DNA of 64,000 nt, from assembly GCA_033085395.1 (NCBI GenBank), contig MU853182.1, positions 124,001-188,000 of the forward strand, read 5' to 3'. The notes below the pieces were generated by a model. That model worked only from the letters and a program-made list of their open reading frames with translations, was not told the DNA's origin and made no database searches. Position numbers and translations under genes: made by a program. Origin of the DNA: Xanthoparmelia taractica (taxonomy: Eukaryota > Ascomycota > Lecanoromycetes > Lecanorales > Parmeliaceae). Shown here in pieces: positions 22,508 through 31,149 of the stretch (position 1 is its first letter; each line of letters starts with the position of its first letter).

Positions 22508-22918
22508 TCACGTCTCCATAGCCCCATCATCAGCACTCCCCCCCTCGACCTCCCCCACCACCCCCTCCAATCTCTTCCTCGCAGCCCTCCTAATCCCCTC
22601 CTCCACACACCTCAACCGCCTACTCTCTTCTTCCAACTCCGCAATCACGTCTTCCTGCTCCTCAATGCCCATTTCTACACCGGGCAGCTCTCGAACTGCA
22701 ATCCGCGCCTTTTGTATTTTGTTCGTGATGGAGGAAGCGGCTGTTGCTAGGTCTTTGGGCGATAGCGGGGTGGTGTTGTCTGATGTTGGGGTGAGGCCGT
22801 CGGTGGAAGGGGGGAGGAGGAGGCGAGAGAGGAGGGAGTGGAGGGGTGGGAGGATGTCGAAGAGTTGGGGTGGTGGAAGCGTGTTGGGGGTTTGGGGGTT
22901 GGTGGATGGTGTTGGCAT
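22508..22918 (-). CDS. Mediator complex subunit 9
   Basis: Single exon, 136 residues. Med9 (yeast Cse2) is a small middle-module subunit of Mediator, the coactivator between activators and RNA polymerase II. The N-terminal part reads LPPPQLFDILPPLHSLLSRL, the central part SPKDLATAASSITNKIQKAR, followed by a long heptad-like helix rich in Glu (EEQEDVIAELEEESRRL). This two-helix arrangement with a proline-rich start and the KIQKAR element is typical of filamentous ascomycete Med9. The C-terminal tail is low-complexity. No intron is needed. Confidence 0.8.
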   Translation of the reverse strand: MPTPSTNPQTPNTLPPPQLFDILPPLHSLLSRLLLPPSTDGLTPTSDNTTPLSPKDLATAASSITNKIQKARIAVRELPGVEMGIEEQEDVIAELEEESRRLRCVEEGIRRAARKRLEGVVGEVEGGSADDGAMET

Positions 22919-23885
22919 GATGTGGGGCGTAAGGTCCGTGATGGGGTGACAATCAAGCCTTTGGGGACTCGCACTGGTGATGGTTATGGACGTTGATTGT
23001 GTAGAAATGGTAGGCTGGGTACCAAAAGAGTGGCAGTCAAAAGGGTATAGATCATCCGAATTCGGACCAAATCGATATTGACAAGAGACTTTCTGCGCTG
23101 CGTCAGGGTCTCTTTCTTAAGTCAGCTCGATCATGCACGATACACATATACCCGCTCCACTGCCTCGTCAATATACTTTCTATCTGACTACTCGGCTCAA
23201 AGCATTGAGTCCTAAAACAAAGCGTTGGTGTAAGGGTTTCTACCACTAGGTCATGGGCCCCAAAAAGATCGCGCTTCATGCACGAGTACTTCTTAGAACT
23301 ACTGGGCCAATTGCCCTACAAACCCAGGCGACCCTAAATTATTAAAATGGCCTCTTAGCCATTTACTTCTGAATATGCAGTATAAGAGCCGTCTGACTGC
23401 AGCAATATGGGAATACGGAGCATTGATGCGCAGCAGATGAGCCGTTTTGGGCTCGCGTGCATATCGAAACCAAACTGTCTGATTGTCAGTGGCACCATAT
23501 CTTTCGCTCCATGGGGCCATATGTTTACGACTCTACCATGGTCTGAAAGGGAGTTTATAGGAACATTTATCTGATGTTAAGGATTGACTCTCAAATACTC
23601 AAATTGATCGTGGCTTAATTCGCGAGTACAGCTATCCTGTGGTTATATAAAGCGCCGCAGGACAACATTCACATATTATCAGGTCGGTATATCCTGCATC
23701 ACTTTGAGGCAACTAACTACGGCGCTCCCCCCACAAGAGGTCACCAAGGGAGCAAATTAGATGATGAAGCCTTGAGAGAGAGATACACACTTGAGGTGGC
23801 GTAAAGTGCCAAGCCAATCCTGAAACTGACAAGACCCAGTGTGTAGCAACTGATCGCCAGCGTACACGCGTATTTCGAACAGATC
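22919..23885. other. Intergenic, divergent, no gene seen
   Basis: About 1 kb between Med9 (minus) and the membrane-protein gene (plus). A TATATAAAG box lies at about 23644-23652, suggesting the promoter of the downstream gene. Confidence 0.5.
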
Positions 23886-23956
23886 ATGGGTGAGGGTGGG
23901 TTCTCAGGATCTCCGATGGTATCCCCGGTGAACTCCGATCTAAGAGCGAAGCCCGA

Positions 23957-24553
23957 ATGCTATTCTGCTGTGGCTGGGGCTATTTTGACTCGTCGAGTGG
24001 TACTTGCGTCAACAGCACACGAGGTAGTGATGCTCCCCTTCCAGTTGATCAGGGTCATGTGATATTCAATCGCTCGTCCGGCTCAACTTCGCCTAATAAC
24101 ACCGCCACGGTCACAAGCACTGTAACACTAGCTGGGGTTACAATGAAGTCGGTTACTACCAGGGCCATCACTGCTGCAGGAACAGCTGCTTCGCCGCTTT
24201 CGACCTCCGGACGAGAAGCAACGGTAGACATAGCGGTATCTACTACGGCCACCACTGCTGCAGGAACAGCTGCTTCGCCGCCTCTGACCCGCAACCGAGA
24301 AGCAACGGTAGGTGTAGCGGTAGGTGTAGCGGTAGGTGTGCCTTTGGGAATAACGCTTTTGGGATTTGTAGGGATGCTGTGGAGACAGAAGAAAGAGGTT
24401 ATTGGACTGAGAAAAGAAAAGAAGAATTGGGAGGAAAAATATATTGCTCTTCTGGAATCGAAAATGGAGAGGCAAAGAAGTCAGAATGTACCTCACAGTT
24501 CGAGTGAGAGGCTGACGCGCTATCAACTCGAAGACGCAACGATTGGAGATTAG
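23957..24553 (+). CDS. Single-pass membrane protein with Ser/Thr-rich ectodomain (5' end unresolved)
   Basis: The open frame runs from at least 23894 to TAG/TGA at 24551-24553; the first ATG in it is 23957 (198 residues). It starts CCGWGYFDSSSGTC, continues with a Ser/Thr/Ala-rich stalk containing a duplicated TTAAGTAASP block, then a hydrophobic segment about 120-140 (VGVAVGVPLGITLLGFVGML), a stop-transfer WRQKK and a charged coiled tail. This architecture matches fungal plasma-membrane sensors of the Mid2/SKG6-like kind, with an extracellular stalk and small cytoplasmic tail. No signal peptide is visible in front; an upstream exon or a frameshift near 23950 may be missing. No specific function is claimed. 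Confidence 0.55.
   Translation: MLFCCGWGYFDSSSGTCVNSTRGSDAPLPVDQGHVIFNRSSGSTSPNNTATVTSTVTLAGVTMKSVTTRAITAAGTAASPLSTSGREATVDIAVSTTATTAAGTAASPPLTRNREATVGVAVGVAVGVPLGITLLGFVGMLWRQKKEVIGLRKEKKNWEEKYIALLESKMERQRSQNVPHSSSERLTRYQLEDATIGD
24165..24283 (+). repeat. Direct repeat of a stalk-coding unit
   Basis: The stretch ACTGCTGCAGGAACAGCTGC appears at about 24168 and again at about 24252, each followed by TTCGCCGC and an arginine-glutamate-alanine-threonine-valine codon run, i.e. a duplicated unit of about 81-84 bp within the stalk. Confidence 0.8.
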
Positions 24554-24849
24554 CTAGCTAGAAGATGACTAGGCATGAGCGGTCTGGTAATGAAATGAAG
24601 GGACATGTCTTCTTGATTGAAGGCGCTTGGTAGAATGAATAGATTTTGATTTTTGATTCCTGGAAATGCCCCTCCGCCCCACCATAAGAGTTCTTTTTCA
24701 TCCCCCCAACCTCCTGAGATTTCCACGCTTTTTGTTGTACCATTGACTCCTAAAAACTACAACTCCTTATCGACCTTATCCAGATCTCGTCCACCAGCAG
24801 TAGCCTCACCTTTGAGTTGCAGCTGTGATAAGCTGCGGAAACCTTCAAT

Positions 24850-26468
24850 ATGGTCAAGGTCGAGCAGAAAGCGGTGCTGAGTATAACAGCACTCTTAACC
24901 GCCAATTAAGAAGTAACTGACTTTTTGAAGTCGTTATCGATGGCTGGGGTATTCCCAGCGAGATGTCACCTAAAGATGGCGACGCAATCGCTGCCGCCAA
25001 AACCCCCGTCATGGACGAGTTCTCGAAAACAGGCTCGAAGATAGCGCAAGGCTACACTGAGCTCGAGGCATCGTCACTAGCTGTGGGATTGCCAGAAGGC
25101 CTTATGGGTAACAGTGAAGTTGGGCACTTAAATATCGGAGCCGGGAGAGTTGTCTGGCAAGACGTTGTCCGGATAGACCAAACGATCAAGAAAGGCGAGT
25201 TGAACAAAGTCAAGACGCTCGCGGACTGCTTTGAGCGGGCAAAGAAGGGCAATGGAAGGTTACATCTGCTGGGCTTAGTCTCGGACGGTGGAGTCCACTC
25301 GCATATCAAACATCTTTTCGAACTGTTGAAGGTCGCAAAGGAGCTGAAAGTACCTAAAGTTTACATTCACATGTTTGGGGACGGCCGAGATACGGACCCC
25401 AAGTCTGGCGCTGGATACCTGCAAGAGCTGATTGAAAAGACGAAAGAGTTGGGAGTAGGCCAGATTGCTACAGTCGTTGGCCGCTACTACATTATGGACC
25501 GAGACAAGCGGTGGGATCGAGTGGAAGTAGGCATGGAGGGAGTCGTAACAGGCGAAGGACCAGACGTCACTCCTTCCGATGACCCAGTAGCAACTATTAA
25601 AGAGAAATACACCAAGGACGAGAACGACGAATTCCTCAAGCCCATCATTGTGGGCGGCAAAGAAGCCCGAGTCCAAGACAATGACACCCTTTTCTTCTTC
25701 AACTACCGCTCCGACCGCGTCCGCGAAGTCACTCAACTCCTCGGCGACGTCGACCGATCGCCCAAGCCCGACTTCCCCTACCCAAAGAACATCAGCATAA
25801 CGACAATGACCCAATACAAAACAGACTACCCCTTCCCCATCGCCTTCCGGCCCCAACACATGGGCAACGTCCTCGCCGAATACCTCGGCTCCAAATCCAT
25901 CAAACAATGCCATGTCGCCGAAACCGAAAAATACGCCCACGTCACATTCTTCTTCAACGGCGGCGTCGAAAAGCAATTCCCGGGCGAAGACCGAGACATG
26001 GTCCCCAGTCCCAAAGTAGCCACCTACGACCAAGACCCCAAAATGAGCGCCGCGGGCGTCGCGGACCAACTCTGCGCCCGCATCAAAGAAGGCAAGTACG
26101 AATTCCTCATGAACAACTTCGCCCCGCCAGACATGGTCGGGCACACGGGCGTCTACGAGGCCGCGATCAAAGGCGTCGAAGCCACCGACGCGGCCATTGG
26201 CCAGGTGTACGAATGCTGCAAGAAGGAAGGGTATGTGCTGTTCATCACGGCGGACCATGGGAACGCAGAGGAGATGAAGACGGAGGACGGGAAACCGAAG
26301 ACGAGCCATACGACTAACAAGGTGCCGTTTGTCATGGCGAACGCGCCGGAGGGGTGGAGCTTGAAGAAGACGGAGGGCGTGTTGGGGGATGTGGCGCCGA
26401 CGTTGTTGGAGGTGATGGGGTTGGAGAAGCCGGAGGAGATGGGGGGGAGTAGCTTGCTTGTTAAGTGA
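24850..26468 (+). CDS. 2,3-bisphosphoglycerate-independent phosphoglycerate mutase
   Basis: Exons 24850-24880 and 24931-26468 give 522 residues; the 50-nt intron (GTATAA donor, GAAG acceptor) joins MVKVEQKAVL to IVIDGWGIPSE, the family N-terminus. The enzyme interconverts 3- and 2-phosphoglycerate in glycolysis/gluconeogenesis using two metal ions. The catalytic Ser is residue 72 in MGNSEVGHLNIGAGR. Other signatures are LGLVSDGGVHSH, HMFGDGRDTDP, FFNYRSDR, NNFAPPDMVGHTG and FITADHGNAEEM. This is the usual form in filamentous fungi; yeasts use the cofactor-dependent type. From about 25.6 kb the codons become strongly GC-ending, producing a long antisense shadow frame. Confidence 0.96.
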
Positions 26469-26786
26469 TGGAAGGAGGTGAGGATTGGGGATGGGGATGA
26501 CCCGAAGATGATGAGCGATGATAGCTGTGTGATGCAGACATTTTGATACAAGCGGACATGAATATAGATAGATTTTTTATCGAGAGGCACTCCATGTCCT
26601 GAAATTTTGAAATATTTGATTGCGTATCTGCATGCGATAGTTTAGCATATTTACAATATAGGTATCCCTACCCATTTTTCTCTACAATCCCTCCAAACTC
26701 TTCCCAGTCACATCGTCCGGCTCGAAGCCACACTCACAACTAAAGCGTCAAATGTAAAACGGTATCTCCCCCTTCCCCTTTCAAAA
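26469..26786. other. Convergent 3' intergenic stretch
   Basis: Between iPGM (plus) and A34.5 (minus). AT-rich sequence around 26600-26680 probably includes polyadenylation signals; nothing coding. Confidence 0.5.
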
Positions 26787-28790
26787 TCACGCGTTACGAC
26801 TCTCCGTCCTCCGTCTCCTCTTCTCCTCCTTCCTCTTCGCCCTCTCCTCTTTCGTCTCCTTACGTTGCGAATTCTGACCCGAATCCAAAGTACGATTCTG
26901 AGAAACATGTGCGCTCCCCGACTGCTTCAAAGGCGAGCGCTCTCTAGGCGATGGAATCTGAATCTGAATCGAAGCGTCGCGCTGCGCATTTTCTATCTCC
27001 TGCATCATTTGATCCTGGCTCTCGTCGCGTTGAGAGATATTCTCTCCAGGGATCAATGATGCACCTCTACCGGTCCTCTCCTTCTCTTTCCACCTTCGTC
27101 TTTTTTCCTCGCGTCTTGCGGTTTTGTGATTTGGTTCTATTTGGGTCGAGAGGCCATTGATGCTTGTTGTGCCCTCTACGGCGTTGGCGATGGCGATGGT
27201 GGGGGCACCCTCTACTACTTCGCCCGGCTGCATTGTTTCGGCGTCTTGTTTTACGTCGAGCGGCAGAGCTGTTGCAGGTTTTTGGGGAGATTCTCGCTTC
27301 TCAAGTTTCTTTTTTTCTTCCCGCTTTCTGCGTTCGTCTTTCGTCTCGGTGCCGTTGGGCAGATTGCCATTGGGCCTGATGCCATTGGTCTTTGGATGCG
27401 GATTTTTAGTTGGACTCATTTCTCCGTCTGAACTCTTATCTGAGGTTGCGTCAATGTCCATAGGGTCCCGTGTTGCTCCAGCAGTGACCGGAGGGCTCTG
27501 CTTTCGCTTCTTCGATTTGACAGCGGATACTGCGTTGCTGCTACTGTCACCAGATTCGGGACGCTTTCTTTTCCTTCCAGGCGAGCTTTCTTTCACTGAA
27601 GCAGGGAGGCGGAACTCTGGCGCTTTCGGTGTGGGTTCGGGACTAGATTCCGAGGTGGAGTCATCTGAGGCACCGAATGGACGATACCGCATTCTCAGGC
27701 CTTCTGGCTGTTGGCGTGGCGTCTTTCTGTAAGATTCCGGCGCTGATGGCGAGCCACTTGGGTGGACTGCTGGTTCTGATGCAAGACTTGGGAGGCTCAC
27801 AAGTTGTTGCAAATGCAGTGTCTTGATGATATTAGTCTTTGAAGATTGGTAACTATTCGTCTGGGTGGAAGGCAAGAGCAACGCTCGGCTACTGGATTGT
27901 TCGACTCCGGATTCTGGGACCAGCCCATATTTTGCGCCATGATGATCTACTATGGGAGCACCGTTTCCGATGTCCTGTGTTGAGACCTCTTTGACTAAAG
28001 AGATGGGGACCGATTCTGGTACGGTGATATGCCATATCTGCTTTCCTTGCAAATTTGAGGGCGCAAGTATCTCCGAGAGTTTGGATGCTGGGTGAAAAGA
28101 TATAGACGTAGGCTCAAAGCCAGCGGGCGGCTTGTAAGTTGGTGCGGGCTGCTGAGGTACGCTCTTCTGAACCGGACTTCTTTTCTCAGGGCTCTGTAGA
28201 GAGGTCTTGTCGCTGCTGCCAGAAATACTCTCATTTCCGCTACCGCTACCGCTTTCGCTTCCACTGCTACTATCTCCACTGCTGTCTCCAGCCTCGCTAC
28301 TTGATTCCTCACTCGTAGCACCTGATCCACGCTCTTTGTTTTGGTTTAATGGCTTGACATTGGCAGAGGAAGGTTTTGCAAAGACAGGGCGAGCCGTGGC
28401 CGGTTTCGGCATGGGTGTTGGACTTTCATCAGGAACTGTTACAATCCTCTTATTGGAAGGCCTCTGTTCATCTTCACTACTACCGTCGTTCCCACTTCCA
28501 CTGCCGCCCAAGTCATCTTCCTCTGGACTTGAACTTGGCAGTTTTCGTTTCTTCGATGGTTTTCCTTGTGAGGCTGAGGGTTTTGGCTCTGCCGGCTTGA
28601 CAACGTCGGATCTGGCACTGGCAGTCTTTGAGGCTGGTTTCTTATCTCCTGCGGTCTTTGCATCTCTAGAATCATCTGAGTCGACGACAAATTCGGAGCT
28701 CAGCGAGGGTTTAGGAACCGTTGCGGGTTGCGCTGCTTTTACTTTGGGCTTCTTTGCGGGCAACGAGGAGGACTCTTTTGGACCCGCCAT
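26787..28790 (-). CDS. RNA polymerase I subunit A34.5 (RPA34-type)
   Basis: Single exon, 667 residues. The structured part, about 220-340, reads GFEPTSISFHPASKL, then GKQIWHITVPESVPISLVKE, YGLVPESG and NIIKTLHLQQLVSLPS, the pattern of the RPA34.5 dimerisation module that pairs with A49 as a TFIIF-like heterodimer on Pol I. It is flanked by long disordered regions: an N-terminal Lys/Ser/Glu-rich stretch with acidic serine runs, and a C-terminal basic tail (KEERAKRKEEKRRRR), suited to nucleolar location and DNA/RNA contact. The protein is far longer than yeast Rpa34 (233), all extra length being low-complexity, as is common in filamentous fungi. Confidence 0.8.
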   Translation of the reverse strand: MAGPKESSSLPAKKPKVKAAQPATVPKPSLSSEFVVDSDDSRDAKTAGDKKPASKTASARSDVVKPAEPKPSASQGKPSKKRKLPSSSPEEDDLGGSGSGNDGSSEDEQRPSNKRIVTVPDESPTPMPKPATARPVFAKPSSANVKPLNQNKERGSGATSEESSSEAGDSSGDSSSGSESGSGSGNESISGSSDKTSLQSPEKRSPVQKSVPQQPAPTYKPPAGFEPTSISFHPASKLSEILAPSNLQGKQIWHITVPESVPISLVKEVSTQDIGNGAPIVDHHGAKYGLVPESGVEQSSSRALLLPSTQTNSYQSSKTNIIKTLHLQQLVSLPSLASEPAVHPSGSPSAPESYRKTPRQQPEGLRMRYRPFGASDDSTSESSPEPTPKAPEFRLPASVKESSPGRKRKRPESGDSSSNAVSAVKSKKRKQSPPVTAGATRDPMDIDATSDKSSDGEMSPTKNPHPKTNGIRPNGNLPNGTETKDERRKREEKKKLEKRESPQKPATALPLDVKQDAETMQPGEVVEGAPTIAIANAVEGTTSINGLSTQIEPNHKTARREEKRRRWKEKERTGRGASLIPGENISQRDESQDQMMQEIENAQRDASIQIQIPSPRERSPLKQSGSAHVSQNRTLDSGQNSQRKETKEERAKRKEEKRRRRTESRNA

Positions 28791-29311
28791 AGCGCTCGAA
28801 GCCTGCGAGCTCTATCCTTGTTGGTGCGACATGGTTAACGTCCGAACCAAGGCAACCAAAAGCAGTGAACTTTTCGAATGTGGTGACAAGGTGCCGTACC
28901 TCGCTCGGTAAAAACTTCCTCGAATATCACCGTAGGGCTTATCTCGACACCTCGATAACCCTATATGCAATTGGCATTTACGAGTACGAGCTCATTACTA
29001 AGCGCGTTGATACTAATTGGTCGGATCCGGCATCTCGGGTCCACCGGAGATCCGTACGGCGTTATCTCAACCCGCATATCCACCGGCTTGAACAAAGAAT
29101 TCCAGAACTACATCACGACAACAAGAAGTGTATATATAATGGCAGGGCATATCTTCACATTGGAACGTGTCTCGAATATTGGATACGCAATTGCAACTGA
29201 TTGACTGCTTCCATCGAGACAAAGCCAAAGATTAGCTCCAGAACCTACCTCTCAAGACATACATCAACCAACACCCGAACGACGCAAGACAAGACAAAAA
29301 CGACCCCAACA
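28791..29311. other. Divergent promoter region
   Basis: Lies between A34.5 (minus) and an SDR gene (plus). A long plus-strand frame here has no motif and ends before the SDR start. Confidence 0.5.
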
Positions 29312-29992
29312 ATGCGCATCCTCCTCCTCGGCGCCTCCGGCCGCACAGGCTCCCTCGCCCTCGCCGAAGCCCTCGCCCGCAACCACACCATCACAGCCCT
29401 AATCCGCCGCCCCGACGCCCTCCCCCCCCAACCCAACCTCACCCTCATAACCGGCACGCCGCTCAACCCCTCCGACATCACCAAAGCCTTCGCCGCCGCC
29501 CCGCCATCCGATCCCATAAAAGCCGTGATATCGACCCTAAACACGGCCCGCACGAGCGACAATCCCTGGGCCAAGCCCACGTCGCCGCCGAACCTGATGG
29601 CGGACTCGGTACGCAATACGCTGGCTGTGATGAGGGAGTACGGGGTGAAGAAGATGGTTGTGTTGGGGACGAATGGGGTTGGGAGCAGTCGGGTGAACAG
29701 CGGGTGGTTTTTCAATTGGGTGGTTGATCATTCGAATTTGAAGCTTGCGTTTGATGATCATTATGAGGTGCAGAAGGTGTTGGAGGCGGAGGCGGAGAAG
29801 GATACGGAGTTCAGGTGGGTTGATGTGAGGGCGACGGGATTGAGTAATGGGGAGAAGAAGGCCGTGAAGGAGGTTGGGAACGAGGGGAAGGGGGTGGGGT
29901 GGTTCGTTAGCAGGAAGAGCGTCGCTGGGTTTTTGCTGGATGCTGTTGAAGGGAGTCGTTGGGATATGCAGACACCTGTGATATCGAATTGA
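29312..29992 (+). CDS. Atypical SDR / NmrA-like NAD(P)-binding protein
   Basis: Single exon, 226 residues from ATG 29312. The frame is open further upstream, but this ATG begins exactly at the first Rossmann strand (MRILLLGASGRTGSLALAEA), with the glycine motif GASGRTG. Later parts are VISTLNTAR, NTLAVMREYGVKKMVVLGTNGVG and FRWVDVRATGLSNGEKKAV. These are typical of atypical SDRs that bind NAD(P) without a YxxxK catalytic pair; related fungal proteins act as redox sensors or reductases. The 5' half is cytosine-rich, the 3' half guanine-rich, a skew seen also at neighbouring genes. The substrate is unknown. Confidence 0.8.
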   Translation: MRILLLGASGRTGSLALAEALARNHTITALIRRPDALPPQPNLTLITGTPLNPSDITKAFAAAPPSDPIKAVISTLNTARTSDNPWAKPTSPPNLMADSVRNTLAVMREYGVKKMVVLGTNGVGSSRVNSGWFFNWVVDHSNLKLAFDDHYEVQKVLEAEAEKDTEFRWVDVRATGLSNGEKKAVKEVGNEGKGVGWFVSRKSVAGFLLDAVEGSRWDMQTPVISN

Positions 29993-30141
29993 TCACTATT
30001 TCTCCAGAGCCCTCTACCAGCGCCAAGACGCTAATACCAATCCCGCAACCCATGTCACAATTTCTGTGATCACTTTGATAGTTATACCAATAGATATATA
30101 ATAATCTCTGTATATATTAGCCTTTGACGAAGCGCACAATC

Positions 30142-30621
30142 ATGAGCACAGAAGTGATACACAAAGGGAGCTGCCACTGCAAAAAGGTGACCTTTGAAGT
30201 CCTCCACTCCCCGCACCTCGAACTCAGCGAATGCAATTGCAGCATCTGCTCCATGAAAGGTAAGTTACCAAGTCACATGTGCTGAAGAAAAGAAAAAACT
30301 TTCCCCGTCTCAAACATCACACTACTCACCATTCTTCTCTCAGGCTTCCAAGGTTTCGTGATCCAAAAACCCGCCCTAAAATCCCTCACGGGAAACGAAA
30401 ATCTCGAAATCTATCGCTTCGGAACGGGAACGGCACAGCACATGTTTTGCAAAGTGTGCGGCATCTCGCCGTTGACGGTCCCGAGGAGTTTCCCCGAGGG
30501 CTACAATATTAACTATCGATGTCTCGAAAAAGATAATGTGAGGAGCGTCAATGTGACGGCGAGGGATGGGCGGAATTGGGAGGAGGAGATGGCCAAGGGG
30601 AAGTTCGGGCAGCCTTCGTAG
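30142..30621 (+). CDS. GFA/CENP-V-type zinc protein (glutathione-dependent formaldehyde-activating family)
   Basis: Exons 30142-30259 and 30344-30621 give 131 residues. Zinc-binding cysteines are present in the family order: GSCHCKKV near residue 10, CNCSIC near 32 and CKVCGI near 77. GFA-family members bind glutathione or thiols and zinc; true Gfa activity has been questioned in other organisms, so only the family is assigned. The intron is 84 nt with GTAAGT and CAG. The gene lies close behind the SDR gene (about 150 bp), in the same direction. Confidence 0.85.
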
Positions 30622-31149
30622 TGTAGTCTGGGTGTGTGGCGGGGCTTTGAATCTTGTTGTGGGGTTGTTGACCTATTTCTTTAGGCAATTCGAGTGAGTC
30701 AAGTGAGTTGATGATTGGCCATAAGCGACGTCTAATGCCTTTTGGGACAATCTCGGAGGGAGCCATGTTGCCATCTTTTGCTGTTTTGTACTAGGCTATC
30801 AGAGAATCTGGCCATTTCCACAGCGATTCCTCATCCACAAGCGCAAATATGATCGCGCGTTAGTCATGATTTGTGCTCTCATTGTGTATCGCTGCCTACC
30901 TCTTCTGCCTGGAATTTGCCTTGCGAGGATGTCTGCGTTCTCCAGTCATGCGCGAGTTGGCCGGCTCCATTGCGACCCCCAGTCATCTGGCCGTCTTTGA
31001 TCCGTCCAAGCGACAGCAGGCTTGCCTTGTGCTCAAGAGACTCCCATTCACCAGCTTTTTCCGAAGTAGTTGGCACATGGCCGGTACCGCAGCTAGAGGC
31101 GGTCAAGCCAACCCTTTCGCTCCATCCAAGCGTTAGGTCAGGGTTGGTT
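30622..31149. other. Convergent intergenic stretch
   Basis: Between the GFA gene (plus) and the NLR gene (minus). No supported gene. Confidence 0.5.

Noticed and set aside
25275..26309. 344-codon open frame on minus strand opposite phosphoglycerate mutase
   Set aside because: It is the antisense shadow of GC-ending codons in the mutase; the product is Val/Phe/Asp-rich with no motif.
27157..28911. Long plus-strand frames of 191 and 234 codons
   Set aside because: They are antisense to the low-complexity serine/proline-rich RNA polymerase I subunit gene and mirror its composition.
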